The notes beneath the pieces are model-generated. The model searched no databases. It was given only the letters and a program-made list of their open reading frames with translations, and was not told the DNA's origin. From NCBI RefSeq assembly GCF_000011365.1, contig NC_004463.1, positions 4,512,001 to 4,576,000 on the forward strand: DNA of 64,000 nt, read 5' to 3'. Position 1 is the first letter of the stretch, and each line of letters begins with the position of its first letter. The DNA comes from Bradyrhizobium diazoefficiens USDA 110 (GTDB taxonomy: Bacteria; Pseudomonadota; Alphaproteobacteria; Rhizobiales; Xanthobacteraceae). Below, one piece after another: positions 41,205 to 51,849 of this stretch. The translations under genes were made by a program, and so were the position numbers.

Positions 41205-43067
41205 CTAGCCCGCGGCCTCGTCGAATTGTGTGCTCGCCTCGAGCCACTGCTCTTCCGCGCGCGCCAGCGCATCCGCTGCGTTTGCGCGCGCCTTCGACAG
41301 CTGCGCGGCCTGCTTGGGATCGCGGGTAAAGATGTCGGGCAGGGCGAGCGCCGTGTCGATCTTGGTGATGATGTCGCTGACGCGGGCGATCTCGGCTTCG
41401 GCTTCGGTAATGCGCTTCCTGAGCGAGCCGCGATTGTCCGACTTCGGGCGCTGCGGCTTCTCGGCTGCCGTACTGCGCTCGCGCGGGGCAGGTTCGCTGT
41501 TGCGCGCCGACAGGACCAGGCGGCGGTATTCGTCAAGGTCGCCGTCGTAATTGGTGACGGTGCGGTCGGCGACGATCCAGAGCCGGTCGGCGCAGGCCTC
41601 GATCAGATAGCGGTCATGCGAGACCATGATCACCGCGCCGGGGAATTCGTTGATGGCTTCCGCAAGCGCAGCGCGGCTGTCGATGTCGAGATGGTTGGTC
41701 GGCTCGTCCAGGATGATCATGTTGGGGCCGAAGAAGGTCGCAATGCCGAGCAACAGCCGCGCCTTCTCGCCGCCCGACAGTTTTGCCACCTTGGTGTCGG
41801 CCGCCTTGCCGGAGAAGCCGATCGCGCCGGCGCGTGCCCGCACTTTCGCTTCCGGCGCATCGCCCATCAGCTTGCGGACGTGATCGTAGGCGGAGGCGTC
41901 CTCGTTCAGCTCGTCGAGCTGATGCTGCGCGAAATAGGCGATCGAGAGCTTGTCGGCGCGCGTGACCTTGCCCGAGAACGGCGCGAGGCGGCCGGCGAGC
42001 AGCTTCACCAGCGTCGACTTGCCGTTGCCGTTGGCGCCGAGAAGGGCGATGCGGTCGTCATTGTCGATGCGCAAGGTGACGCGGCCGAGCACCGGCGTCG
42101 CCGGATCGTAGCCGACCGAGGCGTTGTCGACGGCGATGATCGGCGGCGACAGGATTTTTTCCGGCGCGGGGAAGCTGATCTCGCGCACGTCTTCGGTGAC
42201 CAGCGCGGTGATCGGCTTCAGCCGCTCCAGCATCTTGACGCGTGATTGGGCCTGGCGCGCTTTCGAGGCCTTGGCCTTGAAGCGGTCGACGAAGGCTTGC
42301 AGGCGGGCGCGTTCGGCCTCCTGGCGCTTGACCGCCTTCGCATCGAGCAGCTCGCGCGCGGCGCGCTGCTCCTCGAAGGAGGAGTAGGTGCCCTTGTAGA
42401 GCGTGAGCTTGCCGCGCTCCAGATGCAGGATCTGGTCGACCGAGCTTTCGAGGAGGTCGCGGTCGTGGCTGATCACGATCACCGTGCGCGGATAGTGCGC
42501 CAAGTGGTCTTCCAGCCACAGCGTGCCTTCGAGATCGAGATAGTTGGTGGGCTCGTCGAGCAGCAACAGGTCGGGGGCCGCGAACAGCGTCGCGGCGAGC
42601 GCGACGCGCATGCGCCAGCCGCCGGAAAACTCGGCGCAGGGACGGAGCTGATCGGCGGCGGAGAAGCCGAGGCCGGACAGGATCGCGGCGGCGCGGCTCG
42701 GCGCCGAATGCGCGTCGATGTCGACCAGCCGGGTCTGGATCTCGGCGATCCGGTGCGGATCGGTGGCGCTCTCGGCTTCGTGAAGCAGCGCGTCGCGTTC
42801 CAGATCGGCCTTGAGCACGACGGAGATCAGGCTCTCGGGGCCGTTCGGTGCCTCCTGCGCGAGGCTGCCCACGCGCCAGCGTGGGGGCAGGGTCACCGCG
42901 CCGTGCTCGGCCGCGAGCTCGCCGCGGATCACCTTGAACAGCGTCGACTTGCCGGTGCCGTTGCGTCCGACCATGCCGACGCGCGATCCGGGCGTGATCT
43001 GCACGGAACTCTGGTCAATCAAAAGGCGTCCGGCGAGGCGGATGGAAAGGTCGGTGATGGATAGCAT
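41205..43067 (-). CDS. ABC-F family ATPase
   Basis: 620 residues with two ATP-binding cassettes: Walker A GRNGTGKST and signature FSGGWRMRVALAATL with LLLDEPTNYLD in the first, GANGNGKST, LSGGEKARLLL and IILDEPTNHLD in the second. The KARQAQSRVKMLERLKPI linker is typical of ABC-F. No membrane domain is present, so it acts on the ribosome and not in transport, in the Uup/YheS group. A coiled C-terminal tail (ITEAEAEIARVSDIITKID) follows. Its 3' end is repeated imperfectly at 36241. Confidence 0.94.
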   Translation of the reverse strand: MLSITDLSIRLAGRLLIDQSSVQITPGSRVGMVGRNGTGKSTLFKVIRGELAAEHGAVTLPPRWRVGSLAQEAPNGPESLISVVLKADLERDALLHEAESATDPHRIAEIQTRLVDIDAHSAPSRAAAILSGLGFSAADQLRPCAEFSGGWRMRVALAATLFAAPDLLLLDEPTNYLDLEGTLWLEDHLAHYPRTVIVISHDRDLLESSVDQILHLERGKLTLYKGTYSSFEEQRAARELLDAKAVKRQEAERARLQAFVDRFKAKASKARQAQSRVKMLERLKPITALVTEDVREISFPAPEKILSPPIIAVDNASVGYDPATPVLGRVTLRIDNDDRIALLGANGNGKSTLVKLLAGRLAPFSGKVTRADKLSIAYFAQHQLDELNEDASAYDHVRKLMGDAPEAKVRARAGAIGFSGKAADTKVAKLSGGEKARLLLGIATFFGPNMIILDEPTNHLDIDSRAALAEAINEFPGAVIMVSHDRYLIEACADRLWIVADRTVTNYDGDLDEYRRLVLSARNSEPAPRERSTAAEKPQRPKSDNRGSLRKRITEAEAEIARVSDIITKIDTALALPDIFTRDPKQAAQLSKARANAADALARAEEQWLEASTQFDEAAG

Positions 43068-43138
43068 GCGGCCTTGTCACCGCAGCCGGGATCAAACGCA
43101 ACCCGTTTTTGCGCAGCCCGTTCTATGTCTACGGCCTG

Positions 43139-43318
43139 TCAGTGAGCGCCGCCTTCGCGGTCGCGCTTCTTCAGCTCGTCGAGGAGCTGTTCGAGATGCG
43201 TGGGCAGCCGGGGGTCGGGGCGGAGTCTCTGCTGAAGCCGTTCCCCCACGGCATCGCAAATCGAGCGGCTGGTGCGCCGGTCGATTTGTTCGCTGTCATT
43301 GGCGAAAGGGCCCGTCAT
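43139..43318 (-). CDS. Small basic hypothetical, NepR-like pattern
   Basis: 59 residues from the ATG at 43318 (MTGPFANDSEQIDRRTSRSI). The second half CDAVGERLQQRLRPDPRLPT then HLEQLLDELKKRD follows the helix-loop-helix spacing of NepR anti-sigma factors (I-G-x-x-L-x-x-x-Y, then P-x-x-x-x-x-L-L-x-x-L). The similarity is short, and there is no phyR or ecfG nearby, so this is only a suggestion. Otherwise unassigned. Confidence 0.5.
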   Translation of the reverse strand: MTGPFANDSEQIDRRTSRSICDAVGERLQQRLRPDPRLPTHLEQLLDELKKRDREGGAH

Positions 43319-43447
43319 CACGAGGTTCCATGTTGCAGAGTAACGACACGGTACCAAGTCGTTGGCCTCCAAATGGTTTCGCCGGTCGTGGGGAATGCCG
43401 GACATTCTCGTGAAAATTGTATGAATTCGTCGTGCCTGCTCAAATGC

Positions 43448-43478
43448 GAGGCCCCGGCGGGGGGATCGCCGGGGCCTC
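43448..43478 (-). terminator. Hairpin downstream of the His/Gly-rich gene
   Basis: GAGGCCCCGGCG (43448-43459) pairs perfectly with CGCCGGGGCCTC (43467-43478) around a 7-base loop. It lies 52 bases after the stop of the gene at 43531-43782 and is followed on that strand by GCATTTG, a short T-rich stretch. Probable rho-independent terminator. Confidence 0.6.
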
Positions 43479-43530
43479 TCTTGGAAGGTGCCGTGGGGGG
43501 CCGGCACCCTGAGTTAAGGTGCTGTCGGGC

Positions 43531-43782
43531 TCAGTAGCAGCGGTTGATCAGCCGCCAGCGGGGTCCCCAGGGGGTCGGGACCAGCCGGCGCACATAGCAG
43601 CCGCCATAACCGTAGGAGACGGGGGCATAGAAGCGCGGGCCGCCCCAGCCATAGCCGTGATGCCAGCCGCCGCCGTGCCAGCCCCAGCCGCCGCCATGCC
43701 AGTGAGCAGAGGCCGAGGTCGGTGCCAGCGCGGCACCCAGCGCGACCGCAGCGACAGCGGCAAGCGAAAGTTTCCTCAACAT
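43531..43782 (-). CDS. Secreted Gly/His/Trp-rich small protein
   Basis: 83 residues from the ATG at 43782. The signal peptide LSLAAVAAVALGAALAPTSA ends at ASAHW. The mature part is a run of Gly, His and Trp (HGGGWGWHGGGWHHGYGWGG) followed by CYVRRLVPTPWGPRW and a final Cys. Proteins of this composition are widespread in Bradyrhizobium with no known role; His clusters could bind metal. It is divergent from ndk, with 312 bases in between that contain no other gene. Confidence 0.72.
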   Translation of the reverse strand: MLRKLSLAAVAAVALGAALAPTSASAHWHGGGWGWHGGGWHHGYGWGGPRFYAPVSYGYGGCYVRRLVPTPWGPRWRLINRCY

Positions 43783-44094
43783 GGTGATCTCCTCAAAACT
43801 GCCGGCGCGGGGTATCGCGTCGATGGAAAGGCCGCCGAAACGGTCTGCCTGATGATCAGGCTTTGGTTTCGATAGACCCAACCTTACGCCGGCGAAGCTG
43901 AACCAAAGCCTGAATGGGGGCTTCAGATTGGGTTCATCTCGATGAAATCTCGGTAATCCATCGCTGGATCCGCCGGGGCGGCCTGCGGCGAAGCGCCCGG
44001 GAGGCGGGTTTTGGCGATCGCTTGCCGTCTGGCGAAGGCGCCGATATAAGCCCCGCAACTCCGAACCACCGCATTTCTTCTCAAGGACAAGATC

Positions 44095-44517
44095 ATGGCC
44101 ATCGAACGCACTTTCTCGATCATCAAGCCCGATGCGACCGCGCGTAACCTGACCGGTGCGGTTAACGCCGTGATCGAGAAGGCGGGCCTGCGAATCGTCG
44201 CGCAGAAGCGCATCCGCATGACCAAGGAACAGGCCGAGACCTTCTATGCCGTCCACAAGGCGCGTCCGTTCTTCGGCGAGCTCGTCGAGTTCATGACCTC
44301 GGGCCCGGTGGTCGTCCAGGTGCTCGAAGGCGAGAACGCCGTCGCCAAGTACCGCGACGCGATGGGCGCGACCGATCCGTCAAAGGCGGCCGAAGGCACC
44401 ATTCGCAAGCTCTACGCAAAGTCGATCGGCGAGAACTCCGCACACGGTTCGGATGCACCGGAGACCGCCGCGATCGAGATCGCGCAGTTCTTCTCGGGCA
44501 ACGAGATCGTCGGCTGA
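44095..44517 (+). CDS. ndk: Nucleoside diphosphate kinase
   Basis: 140 residues, the usual length. His117 in [12 protein letters not shown] is the phosphorylated residue, and [18 protein letters not shown] is the family start. It equilibrates nucleoside di- and triphosphates using ATP. Its stop is inside an 8-base inverted repeat (44510-44517 with 44522-44529) that may tune readthrough to the TerC gene 44 bases downstream. Confidence 0.98.
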   Translation: MAIERTFSIIKPDATARNLTGAVNAVIEKAGLRIVAQKRIRMTKEQAETFYAVHKARPFFGELVEFMTSGPVVVQVLEGENAVAKYRDAMGATDPSKAAEGTIRKLYAKSIGENSAHGSDAPETAAIEIAQFFSGNEIVG

Positions 44518-44561
44518 TCATTCAGCCGATAAGTTAAAGCGACGGGGCGAAAGGACTCATT

Positions 44562-45422
44562 GTGAACTGGCTCTGGCAGATCTTCGATCCCGCTACGATC
44601 GGGGCATTCTTCACCCAGTTCCGCAATGAGATGGCCGAGCCGACCTTCTGGATTGCGGTCGGCAAGATCATCTGGATCAACATCCTGCTCTCCGGCGACA
44701 ACGCGCTGGTGATCGCGCTCGCCTGCCGCGGCCTCAAGCCGCGGCACCGTCTGTGGGGCATGATCCTGGGCGCCGGCGCGGCGGTGCTGCTGCGGATCAT
44801 CTTCACCGGCATCGTCGCAAGCCTGATGGAGCTGCCGTATCTCAAGCTCGTCGGTGGTCTCGCGCTGATCGTGATCGCGGCCAAGCTCCTGGTGCCTGAA
44901 AACGAGGACGAGGACGGCGTCGAGTCGGCCTCGCATCTATGGCAGGCGGTGCAGATCGTCGTCGTCGCCGACATCGTCATGAGCCTGGACAACGTCATTG
45001 CGGTCGCCGCCGCGGCCAATGGCAGCGTGCCGCTGTTGATCCTCGGCCTTGCCATCAGCGTTCCCCTGATCGTCGCCGGTGCGGCGCTGATCATGGCGCT
45101 GCTCGCCAAGCTCCCGGTCCTGGTGTGGGCTGGTGCCGCGCTGCTCGGCTGGATCGCGGGCGAGGTGATCGCGACCGATCCCGGCGTCGCACCGAAGCTG
45201 CACACGCTGTTCGACGGTCCGTTCGGTGCCTCGCTGGACAACATGCTCGGTGCACTGCGCATCCCGGCCCAATTCGGCCATGGCGGTGGAGGCGGCGAAT
45301 ATTTCTGCGCGGCGCTCGGCGTCATCGTCGTGCTGGTCGCCGGCACCATCTGGCGCCGGCGCAGCCTGAGCCAGGCGGCGCTGGAATCCTCCGAGCGCCA
45401 CGCCAAGGCGTCGGCAGAGTAA
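44562..45422 (+). CDS. TerC family integral membrane protein
   Basis: 286 residues from a GTG at 44562 with AAAGGA upstream. It contains the TerC pattern NILLSGDNALVIALACRGL, with its acidic residue in the membrane, and a mirrored IVMSLDNVIAVAAAANGSVP in the second half. About seven helices are predicted. TerC/YjbE proteins are linked to metal (Mn) handling and membrane protein metalation; tellurite resistance is not implied by the family alone. Convergent with ppx. Confidence 0.9.
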   Translation: MNWLWQIFDPATIGAFFTQFRNEMAEPTFWIAVGKIIWINILLSGDNALVIALACRGLKPRHRLWGMILGAGAAVLLRIIFTGIVASLMELPYLKLVGGLALIVIAAKLLVPENEDEDGVESASHLWQAVQIVVVADIVMSLDNVIAVAAAANGSVPLLILGLAISVPLIVAGAALIMALLAKLPVLVWAGAALLGWIAGEVIATDPGVAPKLHTLFDGPFGASLDNMLGALRIPAQFGHGGGGGEYFCAALGVIVVLVAGTIWRRRSLSQAALESSERHAKASAE

Positions 45423-45444
45423 ACTTTTCCGAGGGACGCATATC

Positions 45445-45469
45445 TCACCTCTCCCGCAGGGAGAGGTGA
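45445..45469. terminator. Bidirectional hairpin between terC and ppx
   Basis: TCACCTCTCCC (45445-45455) pairs perfectly with GGGAGAGGTGA (45459-45469) around GCA. It fills the gap between two convergent genes. This exact stem type recurs in Bradyrhizobium genomes. Neither side has a long T run. Confidence 0.6.
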
Positions 45470-45470
45470 A

Positions 45471-46973
45471 CTACCGACGCACGATCGAGCCGGCCCGGTT
45501 GACCAGGCGGGCGAGCTGGCGGAAGCGGCTACCGACGCGGTCGGCGACGATGTCGCCGAGACGATGCTCGAACACCAGCATCAATTTGCGGCCCTGGCTG
45601 CGGAAATGCGTGGCGGGCAGCACGCCCGGCCGCGCCGCCGAGATCAGATGCGCGACGCGGAATGCCGCGCCGAGCAGGCGGGCGCGGTCGAGCTGGGCCG
45701 GCGTCAGCAACTCCTGCATGGTGGCCGGCGGTTGGTTTTCCTCGCTCAGGCCCGCATAGCGATAGAACACGGACAGGCCCACGAAGGCGCGCTCGGTGTG
45801 GGTGATCGCGCCGAAATTGCCGTTGACGACGAGGCTCAGCGTCTGCTCGCCGCGGTGATCGGGATGCACGCGCCAGCCGATGTCGGAGAGCAGGCACGCG
45901 GTGTGGCGCAAGCGGCGGTCTTCTTCCGTCTCGCGCAGCTTCACGACGCGCGCCAGGCGATCGGTCCAGGCGATCAGCTCGCGGGCGTGCTTGGCCGAGC
46001 GCGACAGCAGCTGGTTGAGCTCTTCGGCTGCGCAGATCAGCCCGTCCTTGTTGCGCTCGGTTTCCGTCAGCTTCTCGTGCAGCAGGCCTTCGCGTACGCC
46101 GAAGGTCGAGAACACGATGGTCTTGGGCTTTGCCACGCGGATGATGTGCTCGAGCACCAGCGCCGCGTAGGTGAGGAGCGGGCGCCGCGCATCGGCAACG
46201 ATCTCGATATCGGCGAGCATGTCGGCGGCCGCCAGACGGCGAAGGCGACGCGAAAAGTCGAGCGCCTCGGCTGCGGAGATGGAATAGCCGTGCATCACCT
46301 GGAGCGGATAGCCGCTCTGGATGATGTGGATGCGCGCGAGCGCGCGCCAGGTGCCGCCGACGGCGTAGAATGTACGGCCGCTCCCCGCCTTGAGCTGCGG
46401 CACCTCGTCGAGCTCCTCGCGCACGATACGGTCGGCGCGCTTGAGCGATTTGTGGGCGAGGTCCTGGAGCGCGAGCCCGCCGAGCGGCAGCGTCACGCCG
46501 CTGCGCACGCTGTTCCTGCGCACGTCGATCAGTTCGAGCGAGCCGCCGCCGAGGTCGCCGACGATGCCGTCGGGGTGGTGGATGCCGGAAATCACGCCGA
46601 GCGCCGACAGCCGCGCCTCGCGCGGGCCCGACAGGATCTCGATCTTCACTGCGCAGATGCGCTCGGCCTTGGCGATGAAGTCGGGGCCGTTGGAGGCATC
46701 GCGGCAGGCGGCGGTCGCGATCGCGAACACGCGTCCGACCTGCATCACGCGGCACAGCGCGCGGAATCGCTTCAGCGAGGTCAGCGCCTTGTCGACGGCG
46801 TCGGGCGCGAGCAGGCCCGTGCTTTGCACCTCGCGCCCGAGGCCGCACAGCGTCTTCTCGTTGAAGATCGGAATGAGGCTCCGCGCCAGTCCCTCGTAGA
46901 CGACGAGGCGGACCGAGTTGGAACCGATGTCGATGACCGCGACGCTCGAGCCGCGCTTGCGCGGCCGAGTCAC
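45471..46973 (-). CDS. ppx: Exopolyphosphatase (Ppx/GppA)
   Basis: 500 residues. It carries [17 protein letters not shown] and [16 protein letters not shown], the two phosphate loops of the actin-like ASKHA fold, plus a helical C-terminal HD-like part ([20 protein letters not shown]). It hydrolyses polyphosphate from the end and may also act on pppGpp. Its start overlaps the ppk stop by four bases (ATGA), so polyphosphate synthesis and breakdown are translated from one message. Confidence 0.95.
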   Translation of the reverse strand: MTRPRKRGSSVAVIDIGSNSVRLVVYEGLARSLIPIFNEKTLCGLGREVQSTGLLAPDAVDKALTSLKRFRALCRVMQVGRVFAIATAACRDASNGPDFIAKAERICAVKIEILSGPREARLSALGVISGIHHPDGIVGDLGGGSLELIDVRRNSVRSGVTLPLGGLALQDLAHKSLKRADRIVREELDEVPQLKAGSGRTFYAVGGTWRALARIHIIQSGYPLQVMHGYSISAAEALDFSRRLRRLAAADMLADIEIVADARRPLLTYAALVLEHIIRVAKPKTIVFSTFGVREGLLHEKLTETERNKDGLICAAEELNQLLSRSAKHARELIAWTDRLARVVKLRETEEDRRLRHTACLLSDIGWRVHPDHRGEQTLSLVVNGNFGAITHTERAFVGLSVFYRYAGLSEENQPPATMQELLTPAQLDRARLLGAAFRVAHLISAARPGVLPATHFRSQGRKLMLVFEHRLGDIVADRVGSRFRQLARLVNRAGSIVRR

Positions 46974-49189
46974 GTCGACGCCCGATCAGGATGGATGGCG
47001 TTCGTTCCGGCGCGTGAGACGACGCGGCGAGGATTCCTTGAGCGACTTTCCACGGCCAGACAGACTCGGATTGTCATGAAGTAGTTGTGGACGTTGAAAG
47101 GCTCCTCGCCCTTCGCGGTCTTCATACGCGTTGAGGACCCATCCGGCAACAATTGCCAGCTCTGCTCATTGTCCTTGAGATTCGCGACCATGATCTGTTC
47201 GAGAACCTGCTGATGCACCGTGGGATTTTGCAGCGGACACAGCACCTCGACGCGGCGGTCGAGGTTGCGCGGCATCATGTCGGCCGAGGAGATATACACA
47301 GCCGCTTTCGTGCTCGGCAGCCCCTGGCCCATGCCGAAGCAGTAGATTCGGCCGTGTTCCAGGAAGCGCCCGATGATCGACTTGACGCGGATGTTCTCCG
47401 ACAGGCCAGGGATACCGGGCCTGAGGCAACAGATACCGCGCACCACGAGTTCGACCTGAACGCCGGCCTGTGAGGCCTCATACAGCGCGTCGATGATGTC
47501 TGGGTCGACCAGCGCATTCATCTTCATCCAGACCGCGCCGGGGCGGCCGTGCCGCGCATGCGCGGTCTCGCCCTGGATGTGCTCGATGATGCGCTTGCGC
47601 AGGGTCAGCGGCGACACCGCCATCTTTTCCAGATCGCTCGGCGCGGCATAGCCGGTGATGAAGTTGAAGACGCGCGCGGCGTCGCGGCCGATGGTCGGCT
47701 CGGAGGTGAAGTAGGAGAGGTCGGTGTAGATGCGCGCGGTGACCGGGTGGTAGTTGCCGGTGCCGGTGTGGACGTAGGTCGTGAGGCTGCCGCCCTCGCG
47801 GCGCACCACCATCGAGAGTTTTGCGTGCGTCTTCAGTTCGAGGAAGCCATAGACGACCTGCACGCCTGCGCGCTCGAGGTCGCGCGCCCAGCGGATGTTG
47901 GCCTCCTCGTCGAAGCGCGCCTTGAGCTCGATCAGCGCGGTGACGGACTTGCCGGCCTCGGCGGCTTCGGCGAGCGCGCGCACGATCGGCGAGTTATTGG
48001 AGGTGCGGTAGAGCGTCTGCTTGATCGCGACGACATCGGGGTCGCGCGTTGCCTGCTGGAGGAACTGCACCACCACGTCGAAGGATTCGTAGGGGTGATG
48101 GACGACAAGGTCCTTCTGCCGGATCGCGGCAAAGATGTCGCCGCCATGCTCGCGCACGCGCTCGGGATGGCGCGGCACGTAAGGCGTGAATTCGAGGTCG
48201 GGCCGGTCGAGGCGGGTGAGCTGCGAGAGCTCATTCATGGCGAGCACGCCGTCGACCAGGAATACTTCGTCGTCGGCGGCGGAGAGGGCATGCTGCACGA
48301 AGTTGCGCAGCTGCTCCGGCATCTTGGCGTCGATCTCGAGCCGGATCACCGATCCGCGGCGGCGGCGCTTCAGCGCGGTCTCGAACAGGCGGACGAGATC
48401 CTCGGCCTCTTCCTCGATTTCGAGCTCGGAGTCGCGGAGGATGCGGAAGGCGCCCTGGCCATGCAGATTGTAGCCGGGGAACAGTCGGTTGATGAACAGG
48501 GCGGTCGCCTGCTCCAGCGAGATCAGCCGCATCGTGCCCTCGGACGGCAGGCGGATGAAGCGGTCGATCTTGCCGGGCATGCGGATCAGCGCGTTCATCT
48601 GCTTGCCGTCGGCGGCGCGCGTGAGCTGGAGCGCGATGGTGAAACCGAGGCTCGGGATGAACGGGAAGGGATGGGCCGGGTCGATCGCGAGCGGCGTCAG
48701 CAGCGGGAACACGTTGTTGAGGAAGTAGTCCTCGATCCAGGTCCGCTCCGCCTTGGTGACCTCCTTGCCGTCCACCAGCACGATGCCGACATCGGCCAGC
48801 GTGGCGCGCAGGTCGCGCCAGATCGCCTGCTGGTCTGAAGCAAGCTGGGAGACCGTGCGGTTGATCAGCGCGAGCTGCTCGGACGGCGTCAGGCCGTCGG
48901 GGCTACGCTCGGCAATGCCCTCGCGCACCTGGGCCTTGATGCCGGCGACGCGGACCATGAAGAATTCGTCGAGGTTGTTCGCGGAAATCGACAGGAATCG
49001 CACCCGCTCCAGCACGGGATGGCTGGGATTGACCGATTCCTCCAGGACGCGGCGGTTGAAATGCAGCCAGGACAGCTCGCGGTTGATGAATCGCTCGGGG
49101 CTCGAGGCGATCGCCGGCAGGCTTTCCGTCTCCGGGACTTTTTCTTTTATTTCAACAGCTTGCGCGGAGTCCATGAGAAGTCGGTCCAT
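46970..49189 (-). CDS. ppk: Polyphosphate kinase 1
   Basis: 739 residues. It has [20 protein letters not shown] near the N-terminus and [20 protein letters not shown] with the phosphohistidine region, then [20 protein letters not shown] in the C-terminal domain. It makes polyphosphate reversibly from ATP. The ATG at 49189 (GGGG 8 bases upstream) is preferred over that at 49174. Upstream of ppx in the same operon; hdaA ends 120 bases further upstream. Confidence 0.96.
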   Translation of the reverse strand: MDRLLMDSAQAVEIKEKVPETESLPAIASSPERFINRELSWLHFNRRVLEESVNPSHPVLERVRFLSISANNLDEFFMVRVAGIKAQVREGIAERSPDGLTPSEQLALINRTVSQLASDQQAIWRDLRATLADVGIVLVDGKEVTKAERTWIEDYFLNNVFPLLTPLAIDPAHPFPFIPSLGFTIALQLTRAADGKQMNALIRMPGKIDRFIRLPSEGTMRLISLEQATALFINRLFPGYNLHGQGAFRILRDSELEIEEEAEDLVRLFETALKRRRRGSVIRLEIDAKMPEQLRNFVQHALSAADDEVFLVDGVLAMNELSQLTRLDRPDLEFTPYVPRHPERVREHGGDIFAAIRQKDLVVHHPYESFDVVVQFLQQATRDPDVVAIKQTLYRTSNNSPIVRALAEAAEAGKSVTALIELKARFDEEANIRWARDLERAGVQVVYGFLELKTHAKLSMVVRREGGSLTTYVHTGTGNYHPVTARIYTDLSYFTSEPTIGRDAARVFNFITGYAAPSDLEKMAVSPLTLRKRIIEHIQGETAHARHGRPGAVWMKMNALVDPDIIDALYEASQAGVQVELVVRGICCLRPGIPGLSENIRVKSIIGRFLEHGRIYCFGMGQGLPSTKAAVYISSADMMPRNLDRRVEVLCPLQNPTVHQQVLEQIMVANLKDNEQSWQLLPDGSSTRMKTAKGEEPFNVHNYFMTIRVCLAVESRSRNPRRVVSRAGTNAIHPDRAST

Positions 49190-49309
49190 CCAGTTTGCCC
49201 CAATTTGCGACTGACGCGCAAAACCGCCGGGAGCATGTGTTAGGGCGATGACGTTTCGATGACATTGATGTTCCGCCGTTCCGCGCCGTCAAGCGGCGTT
49301 GGGGCGGGG

Positions 49310-49987
49310 TCAGGCGTCGCGGAGCAGCTCGGCGGCCAACGCCCGGGTCACGGGGCGGCCGAGCCGCAGAGCCTCGCTGTCGAGCAGTTCGACGGCCTGC
49401 CGGGCGGCGGCCGAGGATCGCTCCAGGCGGGTGGCGAGGTAGCTGACCACGCTCTCGTCCACGGTGAGCTGGCGGTCGGCACAGAATTTGACGATCAGGC
49501 CGCGGAAGAGCTGGTCGTCGGGGGGCAGCAGCATAACCACCGGCACGGCGCGCAGCCGCGAGCGCAGGTCGTTGAGCTCGATGTCCAGCGCAGCCGGCAC
49601 ATCGCGCCCCGTGAACAGGACGTAGGCGCCGTCCTCACGGGCGAGGTTCATCAGGTGGAAGAGGGCGCGCTCGTCAAAATCCTTGGCCTTGAGATCCTCG
49701 ACCACCAGCGCGCCGGTGGCGAGCGCGCCGGGAACGCCTGCGGCGGACAACGCATTGGCCGTGGTCGAGCGGGCGCCGGCTTCCTCGGCCCAGATCGCGG
49801 CGAGATGGCTCTTGCCGCTGCCTTCGGGGCCGGCCAGCCACATGATCCGGTTCGGCCATTCCGGCCAGCCGTCGATCAAGGCGAGGCCGGCAGCGTTGGC
49901 GGGGCCTTCGAGGAAATTGTCCCGACTGAGGCTCTCCGCGTGTGGCAGCGAGAACGCCAATTGTCGGGGGTGAACGCGGCCTGCCAC
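49310..49987 (-). CDS. hdaA: DnaA-related regulatory ATPase (Hda/HdaA type)
   Basis: 225 residues from a GTG at 49987 (GGAG 11 bases upstream); an upstream start cannot be excluded. Walker A is LAGPEGSGKSHLAAIW, Walker B lies in ALVVEDLKAKD, followed by LFHLMNLAREDGAYVLFTG and the sensor region. It lacks the DnaA DNA-binding domain, so it should be the Hda-type regulator that stimulates ATP hydrolysis on DnaA with the DNA clamp. Downstream of the phosphatidyltransferase gene on the same strand, as in other rhizobia. Confidence 0.87.
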   Translation of the reverse strand: MAGRVHPRQLAFSLPHAESLSRDNFLEGPANAAGLALIDGWPEWPNRIMWLAGPEGSGKSHLAAIWAEEAGARSTTANALSAAGVPGALATGALVVEDLKAKDFDERALFHLMNLAREDGAYVLFTGRDVPAALDIELNDLRSRLRAVPVVMLLPPDDQLFRGLIVKFCADRQLTVDESVVSYLATRLERSSAAARQAVELLDSEALRLGRPVTRALAAELLRDA

Positions 49988-50078
49988 GCTTGCTTTGCTC
50001 CATGCCGGACGGCCGGCTTCGCTTGAAAGATTCGACTTGATCGGGCGTGAGTTGGCCTTTTGCGGGGCCGGTTCGCGC

Positions 50079-50621
50079 TCATTTGGCCTCGATCGTGCTC
50101 ATGTGCCGCACCCACTCGACGAGATAGAGCGACACGGAGGAGAGCGTGAAGATCGTGACGAGGCCCATCAGGATAATATCATAGGGCGCCGGCTTGAAAC
50201 CGAAGGCAAGCGCGGCCAGCACCAGCGCTGCGAATGCCACCTGGGCGACCGTGTTGAGCTTCGACACTTTCGACGGCTTCATCTCGACGGGCCGGTCGAA
50301 CAGCCAGGACACGATCACGGCGGCGACAATCATGATGTCGCGGGATACCACCAGGATCACGATCCAGCGCGGAATCGCGCCCCAGATGCCGAGCGACATA
50401 TAGATCGAGACCAGCAGCGCCTTGTCCGCGAGCGGATCGAGCAAGGCCCCGAGCTCGCTTGCCATGTTGAAGCGCTTGGCGAGGAAGCCGTCCACGGCAT
50501 CGCTGATCCCGGCGATCAGGAAGACGGCGAACGCCACCTCCATTTGGCTCGACACGATGGCCCAGACGATGATCGGGACCAGCATGATGCGGCCCAAAGT
50601 GATGATGTTCGGAATACTCAC
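50079..50621 (-). CDS. CDP-alcohol phosphatidyltransferase (PgsA/cardiolipin-like)
   Basis: 180 residues with five or six membrane helices. The family motif D-G-x-x-A-x-R-x8-G-x3-D-x3-D is clear in [20 protein letters not shown] then [24 protein letters not shown] at the N-terminus resembles PgsA. It transfers a phosphatidyl group from CDP-diacylglycerol to an alcohol in the inner membrane; whether it is PgsA or a cardiolipin-synthase-type relative is not certain. Divergent from purM. Confidence 0.88.
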   Translation of the reverse strand: MSIPNIITLGRIMLVPIIVWAIVSSQMEVAFAVFLIAGISDAVDGFLAKRFNMASELGALLDPLADKALLVSIYMSLGIWGAIPRWIVILVVSRDIMIVAAVIVSWLFDRPVEMKPSKVSKLNTVAQVAFAALVLAALAFGFKPAPYDIILMGLVTIFTLSSVSLYLVEWVRHMSTIEAK

Positions 50622-50775
50622 GCGGCGCTTCCCGGCACCCGGCCTGACCTCGAATCCGCCCCGTTTGAAGGCTGAACCCGTTGATATCTACATAGTATGG
50701 CGCCGAGCGCCATGCGAGCCATTGCGCGTCCCCGGAATTCGACGTAACCAGCCGCAACCCCACTGGAAATCGGGC

Positions 50776-51849
50776 ATGACCGACCGCAAAAACGGCCTCA
50801 CCTACGCCGATTCAGGCGTCGATATCGACGCGGGCAACCGCCTAGTCGATCTGATCAAGCCGATGGTGCGCGCCACCGCGCGGCCCGGCGCCGACGCCGA
50901 GATCGGCGGCTTCGGCGGCCTGTTCGACCTCAAGGCGGCCGGTTTCAGGGATCCCGTCCTGGTCGCCGCCACCGACGGCGTCGGAACCAAGGTCAAGATC
51001 GCGATCGAAACCGGCCTGCATGGCGGCATCGGCATCGATCTGGTCGCCATGAGCGTCAACGACCTCGTGGTGCAGGGCGCCGAGCCGCTGTTCTTCCTCG
51101 ACTATTTCGCCTGCGGCAAGCTCGATCCGGAGGCGACCGCCTCGATCGTCGCCGGCGTCGCCGATGGCTGCCGGGAATCCGGCTGTGCCCTGATCGGCGG
51201 CGAGACCGCCGAGATGCCAGGCCTCTACAAGGACGGCGACTATGACCTCGGCGGCTTTGCAGTCGGCGCCGCCGAGCGCGGTACGCTGTTGCCGCGCAAG
51301 GACATCGCCGCCGGAGACGCCGTGATCGGTCTTGCCTCGTCGGGCGTGCACTCCAACGGCTTCTCGCTGGTGCGCAAGATCGTCGAGCAGTCCGGCCTCG
51401 GCTTCGAGGCGCCGGCGCCGTTCGCGCCTGTCATGACGCTCGGCGGCGCGCTGCTGACGCCGACGAAGCTCTACGTCAAATCCTGCCTGCGCGCGATCCG
51501 AGAGACCGGCGCGGTGAAGGGGCTCGCCCACATCACCGGCGGCGGCTTCACCGACAACATTCCGCGCGTGCTGCCCAAGAACCTTGGCGTCGGCATCGAT
51601 CTGGCGCGGCTGCCCGTGCTACCGGTGTTCAAATGGCTGGCCGCGCTGGCCGGGATCGCCGAGCTCGAAATGCTGCGCACCTTCAACTGCGGCATCGGCA
51701 TGATCGCGATCGTCGAGCCGGACAAGGTCGACCGGGTCGTGCAGGTCTTCACCGAAGCAGGCGAGAGCGTGGCGCAGCTCGGCACCGTGATCCCCGCCGA
51801 GGGCGAGCATCGCGTCGTCTACAATGGCCATCTCGATCTGGCGCCGTGA
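50776..51849 (+). CDS. purM: Phosphoribosylformylglycinamidine cyclo-ligase
   Basis: 357 residues from the ATG at 50776 ([20 protein letters not shown]), the common PurM start. It contains [40 protein letters not shown] and [16 protein letters not shown], family landmarks of the AIR synthase fold. It closes the imidazole ring in purine synthesis. Its stop and the purN start overlap by one base (TGATG), so the two steps are translated together. Confidence 0.97.
   Translation: MTDRKNGLTYADSGVDIDAGNRLVDLIKPMVRATARPGADAEIGGFGGLFDLKAAGFRDPVLVAATDGVGTKVKIAIETGLHGGIGIDLVAMSVNDLVVQGAEPLFFLDYFACGKLDPEATASIVAGVADGCRESGCALIGGETAEMPGLYKDGDYDLGGFAVGAAERGTLLPRKDIAAGDAVIGLASSGVHSNGFSLVRKIVEQSGLGFEAPAPFAPVMTLGGALLTPTKLYVKSCLRAIRETGAVKGLAHITGGGFTDNIPRVLPKNLGVGIDLARLPVLPVFKWLAALAGIAELEMLRTFNCGIGMIAIVEPDKVDRVVQVFTEAGESVAQLGTVIPAEGEHRVVYNGHLDLAP

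Noticed and set aside
44510..44529. Terminator between ndk and terC
   Set aside because: The 8-base stem overlaps the ndk stop and has no T run; more likely a minor attenuator, and the genes look co-transcribed.
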